A DNA stretch of 64,000 nt from a bacterium BMS3Bbin13. GTDB lineage: Bacteria; Pseudomonadota; Gammaproteobacteria; 21-64-14. Each line of letters begins with the position of its first letter. Positions within the stretch are counted from its first letter, which is position 1. The stretch is from the NCBI GenBank assembly GCA_002897735.1, contig BDTW01000038.1:1-64000 (forward strand). Reading direction: 5' to 3'. Made by a program: the position numbers and the translations under genes. Under the pieces are notes generated by a model. That model was not told the DNA's origin and made no database searches. It worked only from the letters and a program-made list of their open reading frames with translations. Of the stretch, positions 36,011-44,737 are shown in pieces.

Positions 36011-37408
36011 ATGTCGATCCCTGAAACCGTGGCCCGATACTTGCGAGAGCGGCGTGTCGTCTTCCGCGAACTCCCGCACCCGCCTACCGAGACCCTGGAG
36101 CAGGCCGCCGCGGCGGTCGGCGTCCCGTTCGGCCGCATGGCGCGCACGATAATTCTCAAGGGCCCCAAACGCACGCTGATGGCCGTGCTGCCGGCCGCGC
36201 ACATCTTCGACATCCAGGCCCTGTGCCGGCAACTGGACTGTGATCTGGAACCGGCGTCCGCCGAAGAGGTCACCGGCATCTGTCGGGACTGTGACCCCGG
36301 CGCGCCGCCGCCCCTGGGGGACGCCTTCGGCCTGCCCGTGATCTTCGACGAGCATCTGCTCGGCTTCGAGGAGATCTATTTCGAGCCGGGCAGCCGCGGC
36401 AGCCTGGTGGCGATACGCCCGCATGAGTTGCTCAAGCTCCAGCCCGAGGCATGGCGCGGCGACTTCGCCCGCCCGGTGGTCGACCTGGTGCACCCGGACT
36501 TCGATCTGGAACCGGGCGGCGACCTGCGCGAGGCGGTGCAGCGTTTCACGCCGCTGCGGATCCGCGAACGGATCCAGGAGATCCACGACCTGCCGCCGAT
36601 CCCGGAGATGGCCCACCGGCTGCTCGAGTTGAGCCTCAACCCGCTGGCCGACGCCGACGATCTGGCGCAGGTCGTCGAACTCGACCCGAGTCTGGCCGCG
36701 CAGGTCGTGAGCTATGCGACCTCGCCGTTCTACGGATATCGCGGGCGGTTGGACTCGGTGCGCGACGCCATCACCCGCGTGCTGGGCTTCGACATGGTGA
36801 TGAACATGGGTCTCGGCATCGCCATCGGCAAGTCCCTGCGGGTACCGACCGGGGGTCCGTTGGGGATGCGCCGCTACTGGCGCCATGCGATCTATACCGC
36901 GGTCCTCACGGAGCGGCTCGCCACCTCGCTGCCGCGCGAGTTCCGCATCCGTCCCGGCATGGCCTACCTCGCGGGGCTCCTGCACGATTTCGGCCATCTG
37001 CTCCTGGGGCACGTGTTCAGGCCGGGCTTTCTCCTGTTGAACCAATTCATCACCGTGAACCCGGAGATCCCGATCACCGATCTGGAGACCTATGTGCTCG
37101 GTGTGCGTCACGACCAGGTCGGCGCCTGGCTGATGCGTTCCTGGGGGATGCCGGAGGAACTGCTGGTGGCGGTGCGCTGGCACCATCACGAGGAGTACTG
37201 GGATCAGCACGCCTTGTATTCCCATCTGGTGCTGGTGGCCGACCGCCTGCTCAAACGCCAGGAGATCGGTGACGCGCCGAACGGCGACTTGCCGACGACC
37301 GTTCTCGAGATACTGGAACTGAGCGAGGAGCAGGCGCTGGTGATCCTGGGCTACGTCATGGAGTCGTGCGAGTCGCTCGACCACTTGGTGCGCCAACTCG
37401 CCGCGTGA
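36011..37408 (+). CDS. YbaK/aminoacyl-tRNA deacylase domain fused to HDOD signalling domain
   Basis: A 465-residue fusion. Residues 1-160 are a YbaK/ProX editing domain (TVARYLRERRVVFRELPHPP, RTIILKGPKRTLMAVLPAAH, GDAFGLPVIFDEHLLGFEEI, FEPGSRGSLVAI). Residues 180-440 are HDOD (IQEIHDLPPIPEMAHRLLEL, VVELDPSLAAQVVSYATSPF, YLAGLLHDFGHLLLGHVF, VRWHHHEEYWD). Such fusions are common in gammaproteobacteria; the HD residues in LLHDFGH are present. Probably a regulatory protein sensing or editing mischarged tRNA. RBS GGAGGA lies 4-5 nt before the ATG. Confidence 0.88.
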   Translation: MSIPETVARYLRERRVVFRELPHPPTETLEQAAAAVGVPFGRMARTIILKGPKRTLMAVLPAAHIFDIQALCRQLDCDLEPASAEEVTGICRDCDPGAPPPLGDAFGLPVIFDEHLLGFEEIYFEPGSRGSLVAIRPHELLKLQPEAWRGDFARPVVDLVHPDFDLEPGGDLREAVQRFTPLRIRERIQEIHDLPPIPEMAHRLLELSLNPLADADDLAQVVELDPSLAAQVVSYATSPFYGYRGRLDSVRDAITRVLGFDMVMNMGLGIAIGKSLRVPTGGPLGMRRYWRHAIYTAVLTERLATSLPREFRIRPGMAYLAGLLHDFGHLLLGHVFRPGFLLLNQFITVNPEIPITDLETYVLGVRHDQVGAWLMRSWGMPEELLVAVRWHHHEEYWDQHALYSHLVLVADRLLKRQEIGDAPNGDLPTTVLEILELSEEQALVILGYVMESCESLDHLVRQLAA

Positions 37409-37652
37409 GCGGCGGGAAGTGCATCCGGGGCCGTCCGTACCACCGGGAACCCAAACCGCGCATTCGTCGATCCCTCATTCGGCCCATTTTTCCAGGACCC
37501 TTCAGTCCGCCGGTGTCCCGTCCGATGTATCGGGTGACGGCGGCGCCGTGCCCCGGAATCCCTGACAGGCCCCAGGCTTGGAAGACGGCCGCGAAACGGG
37601 GCGCCGGGGGCATTCGGGTTCGGCGTGCCGCCCGGAAACAGGGAACAAGGCC

Positions 37653-37877
37653 ATGAAAAAACAGCCTTTGCAGATGGTGGTGATCGACCTGGAAAACGGT
37701 CGCCGCGGGGTCTTCATCGGGCGGCCGCTGGTGCCGGACGACTGGTCCGATGAGGATTTCCAGGTCGAGAACGTCTGGTTCACCGACGTCCAGCAGATCC
37801 CGGAAGACGTCACACTGGAGCAACTCACCGACTTCACCATGGAGCAGGTGGACTACCTGACCCAGACCCGCCAATAA
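37653..37877 (+). CDS. Small conserved-looking acidic protein
   Basis: A 74-residue soluble protein (MKKQPLQMVVIDLENGRRGV, then FIGRPLVPDDWSDEDFQVEN, then QQIPEDVTLEQLTDFTMEQV). It has a predicted beta-hairpin start and an acidic helical end. GGAACAAGG precedes the ATG. I do not recognise a family; it looks like a small regulatory or adaptor protein. It stands alone between the YbaK-HDOD gene and the PEP-CTERM gene. Upstream (37409-37652) nothing is recognised. Confidence 0.6.
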   Translation: MKKQPLQMVVIDLENGRRGVFIGRPLVPDDWSDEDFQVENVWFTDVQQIPEDVTLEQLTDFTMEQVDYLTQTRQ

Positions 37878-38082
37878 GCCCCGTCCACGTCCGGCCCTGT
37901 GTGGGACGGAGGTGAGGCCGGTGCAACGAGGTCGTTGCGCCGGTCATCCCCCTGGATATCGTGCCGCAGCCACCCGCGATCGTCGTGGGTTGCACTACGC
38001 AGGATTGCCGCTACAATCGAAGGCACGGGCAGGAGGCCCGTACTCATCGGGGACGATGAGAATTCACACAAGGAGGTGTTTC

Positions 38083-38754
38083 ATGGATACAGTCTCAGGA
38101 CCGTCCCGGTCCGGTCGGGTCGCATTCTTCGTTTCGTCGCTGATCCTTTTCATGCTGGCGGCGCCGCACGCGCGCGCGGCCCTGTTGATCTCGGAGGTCC
38201 TGTACGACGCGGCGGGATCCGACAGCGGCGCGGAATTCGTCGAACTGAGCGGCGCCCCCGGCACCTCGCTCGACGGGGTTCGGTTGGAGGGCGTGAACGG
38301 GGCGAACGGCGAGGGCTATACCACCGTTTTGCTCTCCGGGGCGATCCCCGCATCCGGCGTGTTCGTCGTGGCCAACGACGCCGGTGACGGCACCAGCACG
38401 ATTCCCGGCGCCGATCTGATCGCCAATTTCACTTTCCAGAACGGGCCGGACTCCATCGTGCTACGTGACGACGTCGGCGCGGTGCTCGACGCCCTCGGTT
38501 ACGGAGACTTCCCGGCGGGCACCTTTTTCGCCGGCGAGGGTCGCCCCGCCCCGGATCCCGCCGCGGGATCGAGTCTCGCGCGCGGCCCCGGTCTGGTGGA
38601 CCGCAACGACAACCTGCTTGATTTCCAGGTGCTCGAGATACCCACCCCGGGAGTCGTGGCGGGGCTCGCCCCGGTCCCGTTGCCGGCCTCGGCGGTGCTG
38701 TTGCTCTCGGGGGTCCTGGCGCTGATCCCGGTCGCGCGTCGGCGCGGCGGATGA
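38083..38754 (+). CDS. Lamin-tail-domain PEP-CTERM exported protein
   Basis: A 223-residue protein with a signal peptide (residues 12-32, FFVSSLILFMLAAPHARA). A lamin-tail domain follows (about 34-190; LLISEVLYDAAGSDSGAEFV, then ELSGAPGTSLDG, PDSIVLRDDVGAVLDALGYG). The C-terminal sorting signal is VPLPASAVLLLSGVLALIPV followed by ARRR, with VPLPA at 198-202. Such tails are cut by exosortase, and the product goes to the surface or exopolysaccharide. No exosortase gene is in the window, so it must be elsewhere. A near-perfect SD (AAGGAGGTG) fixes ATG 38083. Confidence 0.85.
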   Translation: MDTVSGPSRSGRVAFFVSSLILFMLAAPHARAALLISEVLYDAAGSDSGAEFVELSGAPGTSLDGVRLEGVNGANGEGYTTVLLSGAIPASGVFVVANDAGDGTSTIPGADLIANFTFQNGPDSIVLRDDVGAVLDALGYGDFPAGTFFAGEGRPAPDPAAGSSLARGPGLVDRNDNLLDFQVLEIPTPGVVAGLAPVPLPASAVLLLSGVLALIPVARRRGG

Positions 38755-38770
38755 TCCGTCGATGGTGCAT

Positions 38771-38796
38771 GCGGCGCCCCGGGGACGGGGCGCCGC
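38771..38796 (+). terminator. Hairpin after the PEP-CTERM gene
   Basis: A perfect 10-bp stem (GCGGCGCCCC / GGGGCGCCGC) with a 6-nt loop lies 16 nt after the stop and is followed by CTCTCGCG. The stem is strong but the T tract is poor. The remaining sequence to 39062 holds no clear signal except AT-rich patches (38885-38950) before the GGDEF-EAL gene. Confidence 0.5.
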
Positions 38797-39062
38797 CTCT
38801 CGCGTTCCCATCGGGAGACCGGCGCGAGCGGCTCGGAGCCGGGGGGCCTCCCGATCGAGGTTTCAACTTTCGCTTCTGCGTACAACCTACTATGATGACG
38901 GGGAATAACAATTTGGCACCTCGATAGCGGGTGACCCATAACAATCGGGGAGTCGGGTGCGGTGTTCGATATCATAGGGCATCGCACACGATACCGGGCC
39001 GCGGCGGGTCTTACGCCGGACAGGCCCCGGCGGCGAGCCCCGGCGCGCAGGAGGCCGAGTTG

Positions 39063-40928
39063 ATGCGGATGTTCAAGGGGGACGATCGCCCCGTCGACCC
39101 GCCGGCGGAGTTGATTCTGGAACGCAACGCGCTGAGCGGTGCGCTGCTCTCGGTAACCGCGATCCTCACCGAAGGGCGCGATCCGCCGACGATCCTCCAC
39201 GCGATGTGCGACGCGTTGGTCTCGGCCACGCCGCGCCTGCGACTCGCCTGGGCCTATCTCGGGGATCCGGACGTCGAGCGGGTACGGCCCGCCTACACCG
39301 CCGGATCCGCCCGGGCCTATGCCGATTATCTGCGTCGCGGCGAGTCCGCCGAACTGCGTCTCGGCCCGATCCGCCGTTCACTGCTCACCGACCAGCCGAA
39401 CGTCATGCACATCCAGTACGAGGGGCGCACGGGTTCGTGGCGCGATCGCGCCCTGCAGGATCACCTGCGTGAGCGCGTCTGCATCCCGTTCGGCGATATC
39501 GGCGGGGCCTCGGCATCGCGCGGCGTGCTGGTGGTCTACGCCGACGAGCCCGACTATTTCGAGCGCATCGGCCTCGAACCGTTCTTCGCCTTCGCCCGGC
39601 TCGGGGAGATGGCCCTCACCCAGGCCCGCCTGCACGAGCGGTTGCAGGAGATGGCCACCGTAGACCACCTCACCGGGTTGCTCAACCGCGGCGCGCTGCA
39701 GGAGATCCTCGATCGCGAGCACGCCCGGGCGCAGCGCAGCGGGCGCCCGTATTGCATGTTGCTGTTCGATCTCGACCGCTTCAAGTTGGTCAACGACAGC
39801 TACGGTCACGGGGTGGGCGACGAGGTGCTCACGGCGGTCGCGCGCCGCGCCGAGGAGGTGCTGCGCGACGGAGACTGGGTGGGCCGCTGGGGTGGCGAGG
39901 AGTTCCTGTGCCTGCTTCCGGAGACCGACCCCCACGAGGGTTACCTGGTGGCCGAGCGCCTGCGTCGGGGCATCGGGGGGCAGCCCCTGCAGGTCGGGAA
40001 ACGCCAACTCGACATCACGGTCAGCGTCGGGCTGTCCGGGTTCCCGCGTGACGGGGAATCCCTTACCGAACTGCTGACCTGCGCCGATGCCGCCCTCTAC
40101 GAGGCCAAGCGCACCGGGCGCAACCGCTTGGTGAGCAGCAACGGCCGTACCCAGGGTATCTTCTTCATCGGCGGACAGATCGAAGAGGCGCTGCGTGATG
40201 GGCGCCTGCGCCCGGTCTACCAGCCGATCATCGATCTCGTCACCGGTGAGGTGGTGGCCGACGAGGCCCTGGCGCGGATCGTGACCCCCGAGGGCGGGCT
40301 CCTCGAAGCGCACGAGTTCATCGAAGCCGCCAGCCAGCTCCAACTCATCCACCGCATCGACTACCAGATCATCACGCAGACGATACGCTACTGTACGAAC
40401 CTGATGGACCAGGGGCGCGGACGTCTGCACTTCGTCAACGTCTCCACCGACCTGCTGCGCCATCCGGAACTGGTGGAGCAGCTCGTCGAGCAGGCCCGCC
40501 GGTGCTGCGAGCAGTCCCATGGCGCGGAGAAGCCCCTGATCATCGAGATCACCGAACGTGAACTGCTGGGGGACGCCGCCCAGGCGCGACGCATCCTCAC
40601 CCCGTTCCTCGACTTCGGCCTGCGCTTGGCGATCGACGACTTCGGCAGCGGCTACTCTTCGTTTCAATATCTCGCGGATCTTCCGGTGGCGTTTCTCAAG
40701 CTCGAAGGCGACCTGGTGCGTCGCGCGCCGCGCGAGCCGCGCGTGCGCGCCATCATCCACGGCATCCAGGACACCGCGCACACCCTCGGTCTCACTACGC
40801 TCGCCGAGTCCGTCGAGGACGCCGCCACCGTGGCGGTCATGAAAGAGATCGGCGTGAACTGGGCCCAGGGATTCCATTTCGCCCGACCCGCACTCGAAGA
40901 ACCCGCCCCCGAGGCCATCACCGCCTGA
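39063..40928 (+). CDS. GAF-GGDEF-EAL cyclic-di-GMP protein
   Basis: A 621-residue signalling protein. Residues about 20-185 form a GAF-like sensor. GGDEF is at about 195-360 (DHLTGLLNRGALQEIL, LFDLDRFKLVNDSYGH, active loop RWGGEEFLCLLPE, intact). EAL is at about 375-610 (VYQPIIDLVTGEVVADEALA, FVNVSTDLLRHPELV, IIEITERELLGD, LAIDDFGSGYSSFQYLADLP, ESVEDAATVAVMKEIGVNWA). The EAL triad is present as EAL in DEALARI. The phosphodiesterase lysine appears as LKLEGDLV. Both activities look possible. AGGAGG about 9 nt upstream supports ATG 39063. Confidence 0.9.
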   Translation: MRMFKGDDRPVDPPAELILERNALSGALLSVTAILTEGRDPPTILHAMCDALVSATPRLRLAWAYLGDPDVERVRPAYTAGSARAYADYLRRGESAELRLGPIRRSLLTDQPNVMHIQYEGRTGSWRDRALQDHLRERVCIPFGDIGGASASRGVLVVYADEPDYFERIGLEPFFAFARLGEMALTQARLHERLQEMATVDHLTGLLNRGALQEILDREHARAQRSGRPYCMLLFDLDRFKLVNDSYGHGVGDEVLTAVARRAEEVLRDGDWVGRWGGEEFLCLLPETDPHEGYLVAERLRRGIGGQPLQVGKRQLDITVSVGLSGFPRDGESLTELLTCADAALYEAKRTGRNRLVSSNGRTQGIFFIGGQIEEALRDGRLRPVYQPIIDLVTGEVVADEALARIVTPEGGLLEAHEFIEAASQLQLIHRIDYQIITQTIRYCTNLMDQGRGRLHFVNVSTDLLRHPELVEQLVEQARRCCEQSHGAEKPLIIEITERELLGDAAQARRILTPFLDFGLRLAIDDFGSGYSSFQYLADLPVAFLKLEGDLVRRAPREPRVRAIIHGIQDTAHTLGLTTLAESVEDAATVAVMKEIGVNWAQGFHFARPALEEPAPEAITA

Positions 40929-40962
40929 TCCGCCGTAGCGATCGCGGCGGCGTTCCCGACGA

Positions 40963-41123
40963 TGTCGGCGGGCCAAGGCCCGCCCTACCGGGATTCGCGC
41001 ATCCCCGCCCTACGAAAACATTGTCGTTACGGGCCCCGGTAGGGCCGGGCTTGCCCGGCCGGCGATGCGGAGCCGCGCACCTGCGGCGTTGGATCATTGG
41101 TGTTGTCGGCGGGGCGAGCCCCG
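40963..41123. repeat. REP-like palindromes (family A) with a 45-bp repeat
   Basis: Three units sit between the GGDEF-EAL gene and the convergent DUF72 gene. At 40963-41007 lies a 45-nt unit (GGCGGGCCAAGGCCCGCC palindrome plus CTACCGGGATTCGCGCATCC) that recurs at 52750-52794 with one mismatch. At about 41040-41064 is the GCCGGGCTTGCCCGGC unit, and at 41103-41123 a GTCGGCGGGGCGAGCCCCGC unit. Confidence 0.85.
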
Positions 41124-41125
41124 CC

Positions 41126-41899
41126 CTACCGCAGCAGGTCGGCCAGCAGTGCCGCGTTGCGGGCGGCGTAACCGGCTTCGTCGTTGTCGAAGAACACGTA
41201 GACTTCCTTGCCGTCACGGTGCCACGCGCGAAGCTCGTCGGCGATCGCGCGCAGGGCGGAGGCGGTGTAGCTCCCGCCGTAGGCGTGCCGCGGGCCGTGC
41301 AGGCGCAGGTAGACGAAGTCGGCGGTCGCGATCTTCGGGCTGTGGAAGCCGGCGAGATCGTAGATGCAGAACGCCGCGCGGGCCCGGCTCAGGAGGGCGT
41401 ACACCTCCGGGTGATGCCAGGTCGGGTCGCGGAATTCGAAGGTATAGCGGGCGCCCGGCGGGAGGGCGTCGAGGAACGCGGCCAGGCGCCCGGTGTTGCG
41501 GTGCCAGCGGGGCGGGAGCTGGAACAGGACGGGTCCCAGGGCGGGGGCGAGGACGCCGATCCGTTCAAGAAAATCCCGCACCGTGGCGCCGCACCCGCGC
41601 AGCTTCCTGCGGTGCGTGATCGAGCGCGGGGCCTTCACGGCGAAGCGGAAGCCGGCGGGGACGGCCTCGCGCCATGTCGCGAACACGGCGGGATCGGGCA
41701 GGCGGTAGAAGGTGCTGTCGATCTCCACGGCGCACAAGCGCTGCGCGTACCAAGCCAGCCAGCGGGATGCAGGCAGGTCCGCCGGGTAGAAACGTCCGCG
41801 CCAGTGGGCGTAGTGCCAGCCGCAGGTCCCGATATGAACGCCCGGCCGCCCGTCCGGTGCCGTCCGCGCCGATCTTCTCCGCAACGCGATGGCCTCCAA
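41126..41899 (-). CDS. DUF72 (YecE-like) protein
   Basis: A 257-residue TIM-barrel-like protein of the DUF72 family. Typical strings are VHIGTCGWHYAHWRGRFYPA, VEIDSTFYRLPDPAVFATWR, FRFAVKAPRSITHRRKL, VLFQLPPRWHRNTGRLAAFL, FEFRDPTWHHPEVYALL and VYVFFDNDEAGYAARNA. The biochemical role is unknown. The ATG at 41899 is the only start that keeps the first strand. Confidence 0.88.
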   Translation of the reverse strand: MEAIALRRRSARTAPDGRPGVHIGTCGWHYAHWRGRFYPADLPASRWLAWYAQRLCAVEIDSTFYRLPDPAVFATWREAVPAGFRFAVKAPRSITHRRKLRGCGATVRDFLERIGVLAPALGPVLFQLPPRWHRNTGRLAAFLDALPPGARYTFEFRDPTWHHPEVYALLSRARAAFCIYDLAGFHSPKIATADFVYLRLHGPRHAYGGSYTASALRAIADELRAWHRDGKEVYVFFDNDEAGYAARNAALLADLLR

Positions 41900-42265
41900 T
41901 CAAACGGCGACCGCTCGTTTTTCGATCCCCTTATCCCGTCCTTCTCCCTCGGGGAGCAGGACCCCTGCGTTCAAACCCGCCCAATGGAGTCGATGTAGCG
42001 GGCCTCATGGCGTCCATTCTGCGCCCGAAGGCGAGGGGGTTACGAATTCCTTGGGGGATTCCGAACGGTCGGGTCCGCCGGGGACGGGGTGTGACGGCCG
42101 GCGTCCGGCGCCGCGGGTCGGGCCGGCGGTCGCCGTCGGAGGCGCCCGGAGCGATATTTCGCGAACCGTTCATCGGGCTGAAACGCGGTGGTCATGAGGC
42201 CTTTCTACACTGTGTGCCCGAGTGGTGGCGGCCATAGCGGTCGCCGCGGAACCGGGGGCCGGGAG
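41900..42265. other. Intergenic region with a family-C hairpin repeat
   Basis: Around 41933-41957 (CCCGTCCTTCTCCCTCGGGG then AGCAGGAC) is a unit related to the repeats at 25611 and 59934. TTCTACACTG near 42207 holds a TACACT -10-like hexamer 50-60 nt before the next start, without a convincing -35. No gene is seen. Confidence 0.35.
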
Positions 42266-44737
42266 ATGAAGCCGCCTGCACCGATCCTGCCTATCGCACC
42301 TGAGGACGGCGCGCCATGGCGGCCGACGGTATCGACGGAGTCCGCGTTGCGCGCGCTCGGCCTGTCGGGTGTCCCGCGCGGACGTCTCGTGGAGGCCCTT
42401 CCGTTCGGGCCGGACGATATCACCGCCGGGTCCGAGACCGAGTTGCAGGCCGCCGTGGCCGGCCTGCGCAGCGACGTCGATCTGCCGCTCCGGATCCAGC
42501 AGTCGAATTATTTCGCCAACGTGTTGCGTCACGCCGCGGCCGCCGAGACACCCGGACGCGCGGTTGCGGAGATCGAGCGGTTCCTGTTGCACAACCCCGA
42601 CCGGGTCTGGGAGAACAGTTGGGTGCGCATCCGCCGCGCCGACCTCGGTGCGTTCGCCGGGCGCGTGCTGGAGACGGATCTGCGCCGCGACCGACGCGAC
42701 CCGCACGGTCCCTTGCGCGGCGACGCGCACCGCATCCTGTACCGGGCGGCCAACGGCGAGGCGCAGGTGCGGGTGCCGATCAGCTACCTGCTCAAACTGA
42801 CCCTGGCGGAGATCATCGGGTGCCACGAGCGCATACCGGCGCTGGTCTATCAGACCGGCCATCGCCTGATGGGGCACTACCTCAACGACAACTGCTCGCC
42901 GGAGACCCTGTCGTTCCACGTCGCGCGCCTGCGGGCGCGCGAGGGCATGGGCGATGCCGTGGCGCGCGAGACCGCCAAGCGTTTTCTGCTCACTCACCTC
43001 CTCATCCTGTACGCCAACGTGCGTTTCGGCCTGCGCGAGAGCGGGCAGACGGCCATGGTCTACAGCTCGCCGCACCCCCCGGTGCGCCAACGCCGCCTGA
43101 ACGATTGTATCTCGGATACGTTCTACCGCGAGTTGTTCGTCAGTCCCTGCCTGTCCGGTTGGGACGACGGCGAGCGCAAACACGCCTACATGATGTTGTG
43201 TCACGAGGTGCTCAGCCGCAGCCAGCTCAACGCGGTGGCTAAGCTGCGCGAGGCGGGCATCATCACCCGCGATCTCGTGGTGCTTCCCAATCTGTCGAAC
43301 GTGAGCCTCGCCAACAACGGTACCCACGTGAGTCTCGGGAGTCTGCGGCTCGGGGCGGCGTTGCGCGATCCGGCCTCTGGATTCGGTGCGGCGCACGAGA
43401 AACACCTCGGCGACCTCGCGATCAAGATCGCCGAGCACTTTCTGCCGCTGTTCGTCGGCACCTACAGCGCGGCCCCGTATCGCCTCGACTTCCAGGACTT
43501 CCACCCGGAGAAGGCGCTCGCCTTTCTGCCCCACGAACTCGACTACACGCACTTGCGCATGCTCTGGCGCGGCTGGCGGCAGAAGGCCGAGCTGCGCTTC
43601 CTCGGTCATTCGCGCACGCCGCTCGGGCCGCGCTGGATCGACCGGCCGCTGGCCGCCGTCCTGCGCCTGCGCGGCGACGTGGTGCCGGATTTCCGCATCC
43701 TCGATTACCTGGTCGCCCTCGGCAGTACCGATCGCAGCCCGGCGCTGGATGGCTCGCCCGGCAACGAGGAACGCCTCAAGCGGGATCTCGCCGAACTCGG
43801 GGTGTTCGATACGCGCATGGCCGTCTACCAGTTTCTGCGGCTGCGCCCCATGGCGCGCATGGGCTTTTCCGGTTTCGAGGGCCGTCACTACAGCCTATTC
43901 GAGGACCTGCGCGGCGATCTCGGGCGGGCGGTCGATCTCCAGGGGCTGCTCTGCGCGCTCGCCTACAAGTACATCGTCGCCGGCGGCATCGGCCACGGGC
44001 ACATCCCCGACACCCGCTTCGTGGAAAGCGAACGGCGCCAGGTCGTGTTCGCCGCGGCGATCGGGTTGCCCGCCTTCTACGTGCGCCGTGATACCGACAA
44101 TCGTTTCCTGCGGCGGGTGCTGGAGCGTACCGCCCGCGTGCGTCCGAGCCGCCGCTACCGGCGGTACCTGAAGGTGCCGTTGGCGGAGTACCGTAAGGCG
44201 CTGCTGCGCCTTGTGCTGGACGACGGTGCGGATCTCGTGGAGGGACTCGGACTGGAGGCGACGATGCGCGATCTGCGTGAACGCCTCGAGCAGCCCGAAC
44301 GCCTGTCGGCCGCCGCGCGGCTGAGTGCCGGAATCCTCACCGAGGCCGGGGCGCGTTCCCCCCTGTCACTCACCGGTGCCGAGTTCAACCGCGCCGCGGA
44401 ACGCTACTACCGGGGTCCGCTCAAGCAGCATCACCTGCACGAAGGGCTCGCCTGCCTGGAGAGCGATCTGCGTGCGCTGGACGCCGACCGGGTGCGCGAA
44501 CCCGCCTACGGGCATGCATTGCACGCGCTGCTGGGCGAGCGTCCGGCGGTGGACTTCCTCGAGAGGATCCGGCCGGCACTGCTGCGCGAGAGTCCGCGCG
44601 AGGACGATCTCTACCGGCTGATCTGTCTGCTGTTGACCAGTATCCATCGTGACACGGCGCGCGCCGACGCCGCGTTGGAACCCGGGAGGGAAGATGACGA
44701 GGTACCGCCACCAGTACGTCGAGCGGGAAACGGGTAG
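42266..44737 (+). CDS. Large soluble protein of unknown function, first gene of a lipid-enzyme cluster
   Basis: I do not recognise this 823-residue protein. It has no signal peptide or TM helix. It looks mainly alpha-helical, with blocks that read like conserved cores: YQTGHRLMGHYLNDNCSPET (about 195-215), CHEVLSRSQLNAVAKLREAG (about 312-331), LPNLSNVSLANNGTHVSLGS (about 340-360), DFHPEKALAFLPHELDYTHL (about 411-430) and FSGFEGRHYSLFEDLRGDLG (about 534-553). The middle region contains several His, Asn and Arg clusters that could form an active site. The asparagine-rich VSLANNGTHVSLGS suggests a beta-rich catalytic face. Its last 44 nt overlap the PSD-like gene, so the two are coupled. Upstream GGGGGCCGGGAG is a dense but very close ribosome-binding site. 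Confidence 0.7.
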   Translation: MKPPAPILPIAPEDGAPWRPTVSTESALRALGLSGVPRGRLVEALPFGPDDITAGSETELQAAVAGLRSDVDLPLRIQQSNYFANVLRHAAAAETPGRAVAEIERFLLHNPDRVWENSWVRIRRADLGAFAGRVLETDLRRDRRDPHGPLRGDAHRILYRAANGEAQVRVPISYLLKLTLAEIIGCHERIPALVYQTGHRLMGHYLNDNCSPETLSFHVARLRAREGMGDAVARETAKRFLLTHLLILYANVRFGLRESGQTAMVYSSPHPPVRQRRLNDCISDTFYRELFVSPCLSGWDDGERKHAYMMLCHEVLSRSQLNAVAKLREAGIITRDLVVLPNLSNVSLANNGTHVSLGSLRLGAALRDPASGFGAAHEKHLGDLAIKIAEHFLPLFVGTYSAAPYRLDFQDFHPEKALAFLPHELDYTHLRMLWRGWRQKAELRFLGHSRTPLGPRWIDRPLAAVLRLRGDVVPDFRILDYLVALGSTDRSPALDGSPGNEERLKRDLAELGVFDTRMAVYQFLRLRPMARMGFSGFEGRHYSLFEDLRGDLGRAVDLQGLLCALAYKYIVAGGIGHGHIPDTRFVESERRQVVFAAAIGLPAFYVRRDTDNRFLRRVLERTARVRPSRRYRRYLKVPLAEYRKALLRLVLDDGADLVEGLGLEATMRDLRERLEQPERLSAAARLSAGILTEAGARSPLSLTGAEFNRAAERYYRGPLKQHHLHEGLACLESDLRALDADRVREPAYGHALHALLGERPAVDFLERIRPALLRESPREDDLYRLICLLLTSIHRDTARADAALEPGREDDEVPPPVRRAGNG

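Noticed and set aside
39378-40976. 532-codon minus-strand frame opposite the GGDEF-EAL gene
   Set aside because: Shadow of a clearly coding plus-strand gene.
42170-43888. 572-codon minus-strand frame opposite the unknown 823-aa gene
   Set aside because: The plus frame has operon overlap, ribosome-binding site and normal protein composition; the minus product is a Gln/His/Arg-rich shadow.
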